Part shown: piece by piece, positions 13,960 to 26,594 of the stretch
Numbering within the stretch: the first letter of the stretch is position 1
How the letters are laid out: each line of letters starts with the position of its first letter
Assembly (NCBI GenBank): GCA_944989445.1
Contig: CALYLW010000014.1
Location: 3,284,777 to 3,348,776 of the forward strand
DNA: 64,000 bases
DNA from: Ampullaceana balthica
Lineage: Eukaryota > Mollusca > Gastropoda > Lymnaeidae
Reading direction: 5' to 3'
Notes under the pieces: generated by a model
What the model saw: the letters and a program-made list of their open reading frames with translations, nothing else
Told to the model about the DNA's origin: nothing
Databases searched by the model: none
Made by a program: the position numbers and the translations under genes

Positions 13960-14760
13960 AATACATTAGGAGCCCATCAGTTTAACATATGAAGTTAGAA
14001 AATCTGTTTATTTCAATCAATTTCATAAAAAATATATAAATAATTTTATCTAAATTTCACAATTTCGTGTAAAATTGAATGGGGTATACAATATTAAAAG
14101 TTTAGTAAAAACACATTAAGGGCTCCCAGCCCCTCGGAAATGGACATTATAAGTAAAGTTCCCTATAGTAATTTAATATAGGCTCTTAAGTTTTTATATA
14201 CCGAGTTTCGTTAAAATCCAGTTATTTTCTCATTATCTAAGACTTAAAGTAATTCTTTAAAAGTTAATATAAGGAAAAATACATTAAGGGGCCCCCGGGC
14301 CCATCGGTTCAAGATGTACATTTTGAAAATTTGTTAATTTAAAATCAGTTTCATCATCGATATATTTTTCAAGATCGTTAAAAACTGAGTTGGAAATAAT
14401 ATCTTAGAGCATACACACAAAAAAAGACATTTGGGGCCCCGGGCCCATTCGATTTAAGGTGTAAATTTCAAAATTCTGTTCATTTTAATTCAGTTTCATC
14501 ATGGACATATTTCTCAAGAACGTTAAAAATAAAATGGCAAATAATATCTCAAACATATTCGAAAAAAAGACATTTTGGGCCCCCGGGCTGAACAATTGGA
14601 CATTAGAATGCAGTGCCCTTTGTTATTTAATATGGGCTACCAAGTTTTTATATATAAAGTTTGGTTAAAATCCATTCATTTACTCAGTAGCTAACGCATA
14701 AACTAATTTTTATAATGCTCATCTAACCAAAAAAAGGACATTAAGGGCGCCTTAAAGATT
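13960..14760 (+). repeat. About 150-bp repeats carrying a GGGGCCCCCGGGCCC-type palindrome
   Basis: Five units contain the series ACATTAAGGGGCCCCCGGGC (or a variant), then a TTCAAGATGTACATTTTGAAA-like stretch, then CAGTTTCATCATGGACATAT and TCAAGAACGTTAAAAA. Palindromes recur near 14120, 14290, 14435, 14575 and 14745. Each GC island sits in A+T-rich sequence. No ORF. Related islands with longer spacing continue in 15420-17349. Confidence 0.7.
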
Positions 14761-15419
14761 TATAATTGAGGATGCAAAAGAGAGATCTATAAGTGAGAGA
14801 ATGAGTGAACTGCATATGTAAAACCTCATAAGCGTCCGCCTCACGTTTTTAGTCATATTAAATCAAAGTACTTGAACTTATAACTTTGAAATTATTTTCT
14901 TCTATGTAGTCCACGTATTAAAAAGTTGATTTTAAAAAATCTTTTTTTACCTCTATTTGTTTTTGTTGTTTTGTTTTTGTTTTTTTATTTACGTCAGCGA
15001 GAAATATTAAACTGGAAGCGTTACTGTGCTATTGCCAAATCCGGCCCAAATCCGGCAAAATTAGACATAAACCGAAGCCGAAGCCGGATTTGTAAAAATG
15101 GCCGGATTCCGGATTTACCTGAGCCGAAATCCGGTACATCACAGTTTTGATAGAATGATCTCACTAAAAGCGATCTTCTAGAAGCAATTTTTTTGAAAAA
15201 TATTCTTTACACTTAGTTTTGCAGCTGAATAAATTATTACAATGCATTAGACTTAAAGCTAATGGAAATAAGCCTAAACATTTTAAATGATGCGTGTAAG
15301 TGGTCGTTCGATAGTCGTAAACACTAGTCCTAGCGTAATAGTAATTGTAGTCAAGGGATATTTAGTTTAATATTAATTGTTTTTCTTGGTCCTTTTAAAA
15401 ATAGATGCCTTAGTATTTA
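14761..15419. other. Intergenic; CCGGAT-rich patch at 15035-15140
   Basis: The patch repeats AAATCCGG and GCCGGATT in both orientations. It produces a 74-codon frame (14926-15150) with no recognisable domain. It looks like a short palindromic repeat and not like coding sequence. Confidence 0.4.
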
Positions 15420-17349
15420 TCTATATTATAAAAGGAAAAGCACTCACTTACTCAACACCAATTCTCCATATTCCCGTGTAGGTAGAAGCATGAACATTTG
15501 GGAACTTTTTAAGTAAACTGTCACAACGATAATTGGTGAAAAAGAATTTTAAAATTTTCATTTATTGGGGGCCGAGGGCCCAAATGTAGATTTTAACGCA
15601 ATTTCCCTTGGAAAAATTGCGTTTATATATTCGAAATATCTGTCAAGCTTGACAATGCAACTTCTTCTGAACCATACAAGATAGAGGGTTTGGGTCTTTT
15701 GCAAATATGCAAAGGAGGTCCCATGGGTGTGCTACGGCCAAAAATTGCCGATAAGGTTTATTGGATTTCCTGGAAAATAAAACTCCTCATTATTTGAATC
15801 GACTTTCAATGTAATCTAAATTGAGTTCCCTTGATACAAAATCGGAAATTCCTTGTTGGAAATTGCGTTTAAATACTCAATCGAGTTTTTATTTCTTGTT
15901 TTCTTATATGAGCTATATAAAAACTGACTCATCATTAATTCTCCAACTGCCTTAGTAGGTAGAAGCATGAAACTTTTGGAAGTTGTTGAGTACCCTCACG
16001 CGATTTAACAGGCAAATAAATTTAATTTTTAAACACCCACTCAATGGGGGCCGGGGGCCCACATGCAGTTTTTTCCTTCTATGAGCTATATAACATTTTG
16101 TTTAATCTTTTGATACTGTTTAAATGGATGGGTCTTGACCAAACTTTTTACATAAAAACTTGATGGCCCATAATAAAATACTATAGGACATTTGACTCAT
16201 CTTATCTATTGTGTTGGGGCCGCGGGCCACAATTATCTTTTTCGAAAACGTTTAAGACTCTTTCCCCATTCGATTTCAAACGATCTTTACAAATATTGAC
16301 AATCCACTATTTCAATTGTGATTCAGATTGAAATCAACTTTTGTTTGAAACTTTACATCTTATACTGATTGGGTCCCCGGGCCCTAATTGTAGTTTATTT
16401 AAAGTCGTATAAATATTATTTTATTCATCAAATGTCCATTAAACGTTGGGAAGTTGTTGATTACACTCAAGCAAAAGTTTCTGGCGTAAACGTTGTTAGA
16501 ATACCACTTAAGGGGATGGGGACCCAGTATGTCATTTTTTTAGATGAGTTATATAAAGTTATTTTAAATAGTGGCTACTGGTCAAATGGTTCGGTTATTG
16601 ACCAAATTTAAACATTACAAATTTGATAAGAATTCGATAAGATAATACATTCCTAACGTCTGTTTCTTCTGGGCCAGGGCCCCAAATAATTTTTTGTAAA
16701 CTTTTAAAGCATTATTTCCCATTAGATTTTAAACATTTTAGATTAATATAGACACATATCTCCATCATGACCAAGATTGAAATCTTCAGGCCTTTTGAGA
16801 TATGAACATCTTGCACCGTTCTTGCCCAGGGACCCTTAATGTCAATTTATTCCCCATTTGATTTTACACGACCTCGACAAACATTGACAAACAAGTATAT
16901 TCATCATGATCCAGATTGAAATCAATTGGTGTTTTGAAATTAACATCTTGCATCAATTGGGCCCGGGGGGCCCATAATGTCATTTTGTTTCTTATAAAAG
17001 TTGTATAAATATTATTTTAGTCACTGATCGCCATAAAACTTTAGAAAGTGTTTGAGTACTCTCCCGTGAATATCCCGTACAATAGATTTAAAAAAAAATC
17101 AAACTTTGTATATAAGACTTACGTGAGTCATATTTAGAAAATAGAATTCATTAAAACCCTTATGTCCAAAAGTTAAGCAGGTTTCATTTGGAAATTCTAT
17201 GTGCAACGGTCTTAATATTCGGAACGTTCGTCATGTTAAACTTTCGTTTTTATGGCTCGATCTTCATGACATTTAATAGCAATTTGTTACTCGGGTATCA
17301 ACACTAACTGAAATCCTATAGTTCCGCAGCAGCGCAGGCATTTTGCTAG
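15420..17349 (+). mobile_element. Candidate Helitron-like element with internal GC-palindrome repeats
   Basis: The left end TCTATATTATAAAAGGAAAA resembles Helitron 5' ends and the TCCTATATAAT ends at 21186 and 28464. The right end is CGCAGCAGCGCAGGCATTTT then GCTAGT, giving CTAG at 17346-17349, although the hairpin is imperfect. The interior has about seven islands such as GGGGGCCGGGGGCCCAC spaced 150-480 bp, and recurring CCAGATTGAAATCAA and GTAGGTAGAAGCATGAA. An 80-codon frame at 16369-16611 has no recognised domain. No Rep/helicase ORF. Confidence 0.4.
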
Positions 17350-18071
17350 TTAGTAATAAACTATAACTAAGATTATGAATATAATTATAATTAAATAATT
17401 GGTATTAGTAGTAATTAGTAAGAATGAATAAAATTCATGGACGAACGAGCGAAAGAACTAGCGTAGACTCACTGATTTATTTACATAATTCATACTCGCA
17501 AGCACGTTTTGATTCGCATAATACATTATTTCTCAAAATATAATCTTTTGGGGTTTTTTTTTAATTTGAAATTCTATAAAATTAAGGTTTTGAACAAGTC
17601 TTAGTCAATTGCAATGAGCCACTTAGCTGTAATAGTAATGAACAAATATTAAACAGCTGTTGTCTCGGCAACTCCAGGAGTGACCGAGTTATAAATAGAT
17701 TCTATCAATAGACATTCGGTTAATAATGACAAGCCCTATAACTATTCCTGCATCAGTTTCTATGGGTCGCATATTTCTGGAAAAAGATCATTGAGGAAAC
17801 TATTGCTCTTCAATTCACAACAACAGTCTTTCCGATAAATCTTACACTACTTTTACACGGTTACGAGTTCACTTGCCAGAACAACAAGTCATATGTTCCT
17901 GGACGGGAATGGGGAGTATCTTCTTAAAAAAAGCGTAAAGTTGAGTGGAAATCCTTCTCTTTACGCAATCACAGTTGTTTCTTCAAAATCATCCCTTTGG
18001 ACAAGTATGTCTTTCAAAAGTCTTCACTCATCTGTGAGCAATTCTGCGGAGTATGCTACGCCGCGGGTCGT
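17350..18071. other. A+T-rich intergenic or element-internal DNA
   Basis: Leads into a Helitron-like 3' end at 18030-18075. I cannot place the matching 5' end. A 60-codon frame at 17893-18075 runs into the hairpin and is not convincing as a gene. Confidence 0.4.
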
Positions 18072-18075
18072 CTAG
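18030..18075 (+). mobile_element. Helitron-like 3' terminus
   Basis: GAGCAATTCTGCGGAGTATG continues as CTACGCCGCGGGTCGTCTAG, with CTAG at 18072-18075 followed by T. The stem GCGGAGTA/TACGCCGC is almost the one at 13680 and 46270. The body upstream differs from copies A and B, so this is either another family member or a chimera. Confidence 0.55.
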
Positions 18076-18290
18076 TATACCATATCCGTACAACTAGCGC
18101 TGTCTGATTTATGGTATAATCATGTCATAAAGTGTTTCCTGTGACTTAATTAACATTCTTTCTAGGTCAAGGACGGAGAGAAAACCAATTTCTTAAATAT
18201 GTTCATTTCATGATAAATATACCAAAATGTTTAGATTCGAAAGCTGATTTTATGTTGCTTTTGAGAGAGGGAAAGAGTAAAAAAGATTTG

Positions 18291-18998
18291 GATTAGGGTA
18301 CAATATGATAGTATTAGGGTACAAGAGAATAGTGTTAAAGTACCAAAGGTTTGGATAAGGGTTCCAGAGAATAGTATTAGGGTACCAGACTATAGTGTTA
18401 AAGTACCAGAGGTTTGGATAAGGGTACCAGAGATTAGTATTAGGGTACCAGACTATAGTGTTAAAGTTCCAGAGAATAGTGTAAGCGGACCAGAGGTTAG
18501 TGTTAGTGTAGAAGATGATAGTGTTTGGGTACCAGATGATAGTTTTAGTGTACCAGAGAATAATGTTAGGGTACCAGAGTATAGTTTTAGTGTACCAGAG
18601 GATAATGTTAGGGTACCAGAGTATAGTTTTAGTGTACCAGAGGATAATGTTAGGGTACCAGATGATAGTTTTAGTGTACCAGAGGATAATGTTAGGGTAC
18701 CAGAGTATAGTTTTAGTGTACCAGAGGATAATGTTAGGGTACCAGAGTATAGTTTTAGTGTACCAGAGGATAATGTTAGGGTACTAGAAGATAGTTTTAG
18801 TGTACCAGAGGATAATGTTAGGGTACCAGATGATAGTTTTAGTGTACCAGAGGATAAAGTTAGGGTACCAGAGGATATGTTAGTGTACCAGAGGATAATG
18901 TAAGGGTACCAGAAGATAGTGTTGGGATACCAGAGGATAGTGTTAGGTTACCAAAAGATAGTGCTAGAATACCAGAAGATAGTGCTAGGGTATCAAAG
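18291..18998 (+). repeat. 21-bp tandem array with a 42-bp dimer form
   Basis: The basic unit is GTACCAGAGGATAGTGTTAG (21 bp with a final G). In 18540-18840 it alternates as a 42-bp dimer (GAGTATAGTTTTAGT / GAGGATAATGTTAGG), which opens a 90-codon frame by chance. About 33 units, more degenerate at both ends. Confidence 0.9.
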
Positions 18999-19589
18999 GG
19001 AGATAATATAGAGAAGACTTTCGGGAAGTAGATTTCTGGTGAGAGTATGTCTAAATCTAAGAATACGTTTTAAAAACACCCTAAAAACATGTGTAGTAGA
19101 TAAAAATATTTTGCGGATTTTTAACAGAAACTATTTTTTATCTTTGATCAATATTCATATAAATCCATCACATGTTTTATGTCCACTCTAAATGTTCACA
19201 AAGCCACACATTTTCTTGTGTCCAGTATCACGCTTCATAAGATACGACGCATTGCAATTGTTTTGTTACAGGTTTAATAAAAAACCATAATTTTGTAGTG
19301 TCCAGTATCGAGCGTCATGAATTTCCACAAAATGTTTTGCGTGCATTGTCAATATTCAATATGCTGAATCCTAAAATAACAATCATCCAATCCTTCTGAT
19401 TCTGAATCCAATCTTCTACAAAACAAAGTTATTCATAACCTTACCCTAAACTTAACAAAATGATTTGTAAACTAATATTCATCTAACCAGTCTTGTTCCA
19501 TTAATTACTCCTACGGTTTAATACTTCCACTGAGGAGACATTAAATTTAATTATTTAATGTTGATTATTGTTAATTTAATTGTTTTGTC
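18999..19589. other. A+T-rich intergenic DNA
   Basis: The words TGTCCAGTATC and CATGTTTTATG/AATGTTTTGCG recur loosely around 19180-19350. No ORF or element ends found. Confidence 0.4.
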
Positions 19590-19965
19590 TCCTGAATAGA
19601 CATGTTTTGGTTAGCCTTATGAAGTAGACTTCTGACTGGTTAGTCTCAGGAAGTAGGCCTGTTATTCGTTTGTCTCATGAAGTAGACATATAATTAATTA
19701 CTCTTATGAAGTAGACATCTGATTGTTAGTCTCATAAAGTAGAAAGCTGATTGGTTAGTCTCTTGAAGTTGACAAGATATCTTATTGGTTATGCTCTTGA
19801 ATAAGACATCTGATTAGTTAGTCTCAATAAGTAGATATCTGATTGGTTAGTCTCATGACGTAGACATCTGATTGGTAGTCTAATAAAATAGACATCTGAT
19901 TGGTAGTCTAATAAAGTAGACATCTGATTTGTAGTTTTATGAAGTAGACATCAAACTGGTTAGTT
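19590..19965 (+). repeat. Degenerate about 30-bp tandem repeats
   Basis: Units resemble GTAGACATCTGATTGGTTAG plus TCTCATGAA. About 12 copies with frequent one-base indels, so the period drifts between 28 and 31. Confidence 0.85.
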
Positions 19966-20090
19966 ATTTTAGTGTTATTTCTTATTTAACTTAATTTATC
20001 GTTTAAAAATCGAATAATCCCAAGATAAGAAATGTTTTTAGACAAGGAGACTTTGAGGAAGGCCGAGTTTGAGAAGTGAGTTCTTCTTAA

Positions 20091-20692
20091 TACTTGTGGT
20101 GTTCATAAATCTACGTATATAATTTTAATACTTGTGGTGTTCATAAATCTACGTATATAATCTTAATACTTGTGGTGTTCATACATCTACGTATATAATC
20201 TTAATACTTGTGGTGTTCATATATCTACGTATATAATCTGAATACTTGTGGTGTTCATACATCTACGTATATAATCTGAATACTTGTGGTGTTCATACAT
20301 CTACGTATATAATCTTAATACTTGTGGTGTTCATACATCTACGTATATAATCTTAATACTTGTGGTGTTCATTCATCTTCGTATATAATCTTAATACTTG
20401 TGGTGTTCATACATCTACGTATATAATCTTAATACTTGTGGTGTTCATACATCTACGTATATAATCTTAATACTTGTGGTGTTCATACATCTACGTATAT
20501 AATCTTAATACTTGTGGTGTTCATATATCTACGTATATAATCTGAATACTTGTGGTGTTCATACATCTACGTATATAATCTTAATACTTGTGGTGTTCAT
20601 ACATTTACGTATATAATCTTAATACTTGTGGTGTTCATAAATCTACGTATATAATCTTAATACTTGTGGTGTTCATAAATCTACGTATATAA
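20091..20692 (+). repeat. 38-bp tandem array, about 16 copies
   Basis: The unit reads TACTTGTGGTGTTCATACAT then CTACGTATATAATCTTAA. Copies are nearly identical (variants only at a few sites such as ATACAT/ATAAAT/ATATAT), which indicates recent expansion or homogenisation. Each unit contains the palindrome TACGTA. Confidence 0.95.
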
Positions 20693-21094
20693 CTGCAGAA
20701 CACAACTAAGTTGAACATCTAGTGGTTACAGGAAAGTAAATTCGAGACCGAGTCCCTAGTGCATCTCTCGAAAATAATCTTTGCCTGGGGATATGCTGAC
20801 GATGAATAATGTTTGTTCGCCTAACATTTGTTTTCTCCATTCATTCATGGACACACTCTAATCCTGTAATATCCTTTGTTAACAATCTTTTACGAACTCT
20901 TGCTATTTTTAAGTTTATGTTTTCTAAAATATTGCTGAAAATGTATAAATAGTAAAGATTTATAAATACAAGTATTACATATTGCCAGTTTAAGTAAATA
21001 TATATTGGCAGTTATACATTCATAAATACATAAATACAAATATGGACGCATACACACACAAACACACTCACACACACACACACACATATATATG

Positions 21095-21127
<33 letters not shown>

Positions 21128-21185
21128 CAACGTATTTTTAAAAAAAATTCTTTCTGTATAGAAAAAGCGTAAGTAATATGTAAAA
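20693..21185. other. Intergenic with CA/TA microsatellites
   Basis: (CA)n at about 21050-21085 grades into (TA)n at about 21085-21126. Otherwise A+T-rich without recognisable genes. Confidence 0.6.
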
Positions 21186-21540
21186 TCCTATATAATCAAA
21201 GGCTAAGTGCCGTGCGGTCATCGATAGCGATTGGTCCCTCAAACATGTATGACTCCTACAGCCAATCAAATTGAACACGTTGAGGCGGACGTTCAGAACG
21301 AGTTACTTTTGGTGCAGTATTTCTTCCAAGACTTTATTTTGAGTTATGCGCGTTGGGATTTATAGTCAAATCTCTGTATTTACGAGTTATTTATTTTTTA
21401 ACTATAATGGATTGTATTTTGACTTGATGCACATGTATGCCGGTCGAGACGGCTGTTAGAGGGGAGTTACAACATGCCACCAAACGGTGGCGGAACGTCC
21501 TTTGACGGGCTTTGTTGCTCGTTATATTTATACTTCAATA
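21186..21540 (+). mobile_element. Interspersed Helitron-like family R2, copy 1
   Basis: Begins TCCTATATAATCAAAGGC and shares about 350 bp with the inverted copy at 28095-28464, including GTATTTCTTCCAAGACTTTA, TGCCGGTCGAGACGGCTGTT and AACATGCCACCAAACGGTGG. The 5' TC with TATATAAT is Helitron-like. I could not find the 3' terminus, because similarity fades after the CTCGTTATATT region. No protein-coding capacity. Confidence 0.55.
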
Positions 21541-21930
21541 ATTTTAAGAACTCAAATCAATTCTCAATTACGTGGTTATCCCTTATTTGGATTTCATTTA
21601 ATTGATCGTTAACATAAGAAGGATTCCGTAATCGTTCAATATTTCGAGAAAAGAACGATTGCCAAATTCCTTTAAATTATATTTCCTTTGGAAAGTACCG
21701 TAGAAGATTAATTCTAACGGCTAAAATTAAACAACACAAACGTAAAAATAACATCAAAATAATAACTGGAAATAATATGAAAAATACGCATTTTCTTTCG
21801 AATTTTAAAAAGACTAAAGCAAGATTTCGCAAGAAAATTCGACATTAAAAGACAATAAGAACGGATGAAATGAGCAGACATTTCTTTTTTCTACAATTTA
21901 CTTTCCTTGACGCCCAAAAACTATTATATA

Positions 21931-22150
21931 CTAGTGTATCACCCGTCAAAAATGACGGAAGTTTTCAAAATAAATACACATCAGATTAAAAAAATAACGT
22001 AATATAGAACTTTCATTTATTTTATTTATTTCTATGTTATTAATTTATTTCCCAATTGAACAATTTTATGCGACGTTTGAAAATAGTTATTTTTAGTGCA
22101 GTAATTTGGTGCGCTGCTTTCTAAAATTAGTAGCGTCACGGAGAGACAGG
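21931..22150 (-). mobile_element. Helitron-like family R3, copy 1
   Basis: On the minus strand the 3' end reads CCGTCATTTTTGACGG (6-bp perfect stem) then GTGATACACTAGT. CTAG is at 21931-21934. The interior contains GTGCGCTGCTTTCTAAAATT and TTAGTAGCGTCA, shared with 45441-45850. The 5' end is approximate. Non-autonomous. Confidence 0.6.
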
Positions 22151-22339
22151 CGTGACATACATTGAAAATTACGTTTATTGATTAGTGGTGAACCCAATTT
22201 GACAAGGAACTATTCAATCACTAGAAACATTCCCCGCACAACTTGGACGACTGTTCCAATTCATTTCTTTTTTATATAAACGATTTTTATTTTCCGTCTT
22301 TAACACTTAACTAATTTATACAACAGAGCTACTTTAAAA

Positions 22340-22870
22340 AAACAAACCCGTAAAAACAAAGTTTTTGACTATAAATCCCTTACATATGAGAAATAACTAA
22401 CAGTATTGATTATTTTCAAACGCGATAAACATTTAAAGACTGAATCTGTCTTAACTCAACTTTACCTCCTAACCCTGTTGGGAGAGGGGAAAAGTCTGGT
22501 CACCTATCACTGGACCGAGCTCAGCGTGACACGTAAAATGTAAACAAAAGCACGCCGGTACTTCGATGGGTAGCGTCAACGCGCGAACTGAGCTCCCACG
22601 TGAAAAAAAAACAATAACAAACCGTGAAATTGAATTACATACCTCGCATAGAGATAAACTAAAAATGCATAAATTTAATTACGGTACGTTCGATCGATCT
22701 CAAATTTTGATACGATGCATTGTTAGGTGAGACGGGTCCGTGTGCCAAATTTCAGCTTGATCGGATCACGGGAAGTGGGTCATTTTTTACTTTTGTTTTT
22801 CCACCCGCCCAAGACAGAGAGAGAGAGAGAGATGACGACAGAACGACAGAGCACATATTTTCATTATGAC
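22340..22870 (+). mobile_element. Interspersed repeat family R1, copy 2
   Basis: Same ordered blocks as 12665-13140, with an extra segment around 22440-22620 (AAAGTCTGGTCACCTATCAC, CTGAGCTCCCACGTG). Ends in a GACAGAGAGAGAGAGAG run. A 91-codon frame (22727-23002) starts inside and runs beyond it; I do not regard it as a gene. Confidence 0.65.
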
Positions 22871-23389
22871 TACATCAAAAATACATTGCATGAGAAAGTA
22901 AAGAACGTTCGTGAACAATGTCAGGTACACACATATGTTCTCTATACTTTATTTCATGATCTTTTGTTACTGCTTGGTCCTAACACAAGTCGCGATCACT
23001 AGTTGGACGACATTTGCTGTCATTAGATGTCAGCTGCTGCTTTTGTTCATACCTAGCATCATAGTCTGGCATTTTCTTGTGTAGAGCAAAACATTGTATT
23101 CTCCTAACTCTATGATTGTTTAAATAAAAATAGAATCTGCTTAAAAAAACTTTCTGTTGAGACCAACATACCTATGTTTTGAATAGTTCTAAAGTATAAC
23201 TGGTATTTTAATCCTATGTCCTACAATTTATTTTTAAAAAAAGAAATAGAATATTGTAAACTCTGCTTGTTTTCTATATTGTAATTGTATAAAACGACTT
23301 TCGCTGTGTGATTTTAACTGCAATGTCTGTTATGTTTCAATTAGCTTTGAATTGTGGATGAACATCTAAGTGAGTGCTATATCATAGCT
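22871..23389. other. A+T-rich intergenic DNA
   Basis: No repeat, hairpin or ORF with coding character. Confidence 0.5.
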
Positions 23390-23700
23390 TTCTCCTTGAT
23401 GCCCATTTAGTTGTATCAATTATCCTTGGTGCCCAATTAGCAGTATCTATTATCCTTATATGGTAGTATAAATTATCCTTGGTGCCCTTACTGTTGTATC
23501 ATTTATCATTGGTGCCCGCACCGTAGTATCAATTATCCTTGGTGGCCGTTCTGTAGTACATGTATCAATTTTCCTTTGTGCCTATATTGTAATATGAATT
23601 ATCCTTGGTGGCCGTTCTGTAGTACATGTATCAATTTTCCTTTGTGCCTATATTGTAATATCAATTATCCTTGGTGCCCGTACAGTTGTATCAATCATCC
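23390..23700 (+). repeat. About 30-bp degenerate tandem repeats
   Basis: The core is GTATCAATTATCCTTGGTGC followed by CCGTACTGTA. About ten copies; a longer duplication of about 64 bp around 23545-23660 repeats a TTTCCTTTGTGCCTATATTG variant. A 110-codon frame (23576-23908) arises from it. Confidence 0.85.
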
Positions 23701-23910
23701 ACACACGATAGCGGCGATGTTTTCCTATCCGAGAGATTATCCTTTTCCTATCGAGAACAAATCACCCAATTTTGTTTTTATCAATATGTCAGCGCGCCTG
23801 TCTGCTCGACTGCCTCACTCTCAGGCAGTAGCTCGGGTTCAATCTATCAACGTTTCCTGTGATATGAACAACTGTGGCGATGGGGTTGGGGGTAGTAGTA
23901 GGGCGTGAGC

Positions 23911-24200
23911 AAGAATGTAAGATATGGTCATGTGTTGGTAGCTTTACATTTTGACAAGAATGTAGAATATTGTCATGTATTGGTAGCTTTCTATTTGACA
24001 AGAATGTAGAATATTGTCATGTATTGGTAGCTTTCTATTTGACAATAATGTAGAATATTGTCATGTATTGGTAGCTTTCTATTTGACAAGAATGTAGAAT
24101 ATTGTCATGTGTTGGTAGCTTTCTATTGGACACGAATGTAGAATATTGTCATGTATTGGTAGCTTTCTAATTCACAAGAATGTAGAATATTTGCATGTAT
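23911..24200 (+). repeat. 44-bp tandem array, about 6.5 copies
   Basis: The unit starts GAATGTAGAATATTGTCATG and continues TATTGGTAGCTTTCTATTTG then ACAA. Copies are close to identical. Confidence 0.9.
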
Positions 24201-25129
24201 TAAAAAAAAACCGAGTTCTTTCAATTGCAAAGTAAAGTATTAAAGTTATGGAATCCGCTCAATTTGTACAATGTATATGAACGTGCTCAATGGAATGATT
24301 TTGTAAAGCATTTTAAGGCCTTTTAATTGTATGGTATTTAAAATTTATGAATAGATTCAATTATATGGTATATAAAAATATTTGAATGCGTTTAATAAAT
24401 AATGGTGTATGTGTGTTTTTGTAGAGAAAGAACGTGCTATTGTAGTTCTGAATGTATTGCCAGGATGTACAACTGTTTAGTGGAAAAGCATACTTTATCA
24501 ATTGAATTTAAAATTAGGAAGCACAATTATACCTCAGAGCCAACAAATGCTCAGAAAAATAAACTGTTAAACCTGACATCTCTTCTCAACAAGTCCCAGA
24601 AATTCGAGCGCCTACTCCGATATTTCCTATCGATTGACCATTCCCTCTTACCACAGTGGGATTTGACCGTCCATTGCCACTAATAATAATAAATCGATCC
24701 TGCCATGTTATTGCGCCGTTCATGAGAGTGTCTGTGTTTACACAGAGACTGACAGAAGATATGACACAAGACCACAAATATGACACTTCTTGCGGTCGTA
24801 ACAAAACAATAAATACCGGCCAACAAACGACGGGTCGGGCCTCCACTCGGCCGCTTGGTCACTGTCTGTGCAGACTCTAAGGAAGGCGGACACGGCATCC
24901 CCTGCGACGGTATCAGTGACGTGAAGAGAAGCTGTTGGGTTGTTATAACAGCAGACATACTGTTGTTGATAATTAATGGTATCGTGGAATGGATTTGACA
25001 TCAAGTGTTGGAATATCTGCACTACATGGTTATGGTTAGGAGAGAACGGTTGGAGACTGATTGGTTTTTGTTACTCTTTATTGTGAGCAACCATGTCATA
25101 AGGAAAACCGAAAATGGCTCCATATGATT
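24201..25129. other. Gene-poor stretch with overlapping short ORFs
   Basis: From 24402 to 25022 several frames of 74-94 codons overlap on both strands. Local G+C is higher than in the surroundings. No domain, signal peptide or splice pattern stands out. It could be an old element or an undetected exon cluster; I see no support for either. Confidence 0.4.
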
Positions 25130-25385
25130 GAACAGTTTCAAGAAAGACTATAGAAAAACACAGCAAGACTACAGGCAATGGTAGTAAGACTAAAGACAAT
25201 CGTTGTACCCCTACATTCAATCGTAGTACCACTACAATCGTAGTAAGACTACATTGTATCGTAGAACTATAACAAAAGTCAATCATAGTACTATGACTAC
25301 AGACAATCATATTACGACTTCATTCTATCGCAGTACGACTACATTCAATCGTGGTACTATGACTACAGTAGCACTACTAGTACAA
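25130..25385 (+). repeat. Degenerate GACTACA-CAATCGTAGTA repeats
   Basis: The words GACTACA, CAATCGTAGTA and ATTCAATCGTAGTAC recur with irregular 15-34-bp spacing across the interval. Confidence 0.7.
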
Positions 25386-26590
25386 CAGGTGCCAAGTCAT
25401 GAAATATCAAAGAACATCGAACCTCTTATATGTAGAGCAGGAAAGAGATTTGCTCAAGCAAATTTGACATTGCTTAGCACTTCACATTACACTTGTTTAG
25501 TACTCCACTTTATCAATGTTTAATACTTGACTTTAACATTTTTAGAAACCTTACTCCTTGACTTAAACGTGTCTTCTAAAGATACATGCTAAGTTGTTTC
25601 TGTTCTTAAGGCTTCTTCTGGTTTTTTTCAGGGGGAAGGATCAATGTTATCTTTACTTAACGCTTCTTTTGCAGCTACAGTGAATAGGATTTACATTAAA
25701 AAATTTATTGAGACTTATTAACACTAAAATGTAACAAATCAATCCCATGAATGGATCGAACAGCAAACTCAAACATACATGGAAATTACAATATCGATAC
25801 CTTTCAATTTTCCCTTCCACCGTCTGGGGTAATTCTTGCTTTCCTGGGGATTTTATGGATGATATTTCATCACTCGCGTCTCCATTCCAGATTTATGCAC
25901 CGAGTTTGTCTTTACGAATCTGAAATTCTTGATTGCAATACGAGGATAAAACTCAGGCGGAATATAAAATTATCAAGATCTTAGAGTTTAGAATAGATGT
26001 TCACACTAAAGATACATAGTTGTCAAGAGTCCTTAAAGGGGTCTCTTTGATTGATCAGTGAGATTGGAATGATTTTATAGTAATGTTTAATATTTCAATA
26101 TAACAAATCCATAAACTCAAGATGAGAAAATCTTTATCCCATTTGATTTTTATCCTTAAACGATTAACCAATTAAAAATATGACTAAGTCGCTCTATAAA
26201 ATTAGTTTATCTCTAGCCTTATTTATTCTTTAGTCTTAGTTAATCCTTTGTTAATATTTAGCCTTTTTTATCTTTAGCCTTTGTTAATCTTTAACAATAT
26301 TTGATATTTAGTCTTAGTTGATCTCTAGCCTTATTTGGTATTTAGCCTTAATTAATTTTTAGCCTTAGTAGATATTAAGGGTTTTGAATTGTAATCTCTG
26401 ACTTTTGGGGATTGGAGTGTGGAAGATGTCAGTGAAACATTCCACAAACCAATTCAAATAAGAATGCAGGACTAGAAACAAAACATGGATAAGCGTAGGA
26501 GGCAATAATCATCTTTATAGAAGGGGCGTTTGTAACAGATAAGATAATATAATTATGTTAGGGATCAACAAATGGTTTAAACTTTACACA
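25386..26590. other. Intergenic with weak TTAGCCTT repeats and a SINE tail
   Basis: 26205-26385 contains about eight loose copies of TTTAGCCTTAGTTAATC. A truncated SINE 3' end lies at 26502-26550 and is listed separately. The rest is featureless. Confidence 0.6.
26502..26550 (+). mobile_element. Truncated 3' end of SINE family 1
   Basis: CAATAATCATCTTTATAGAAGGGGCGTTTGTAACAGATAAG-type sequence (read in parts: ATAGAAGGGGCGTTTGTAA, then GATAAGATAAT) matches the last 50 bp of the SINEs at 33360 and 40545. 5' truncation is usual for retroposed copies. Confidence 0.6.
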
Positions 26591-26594
26591 TGAC

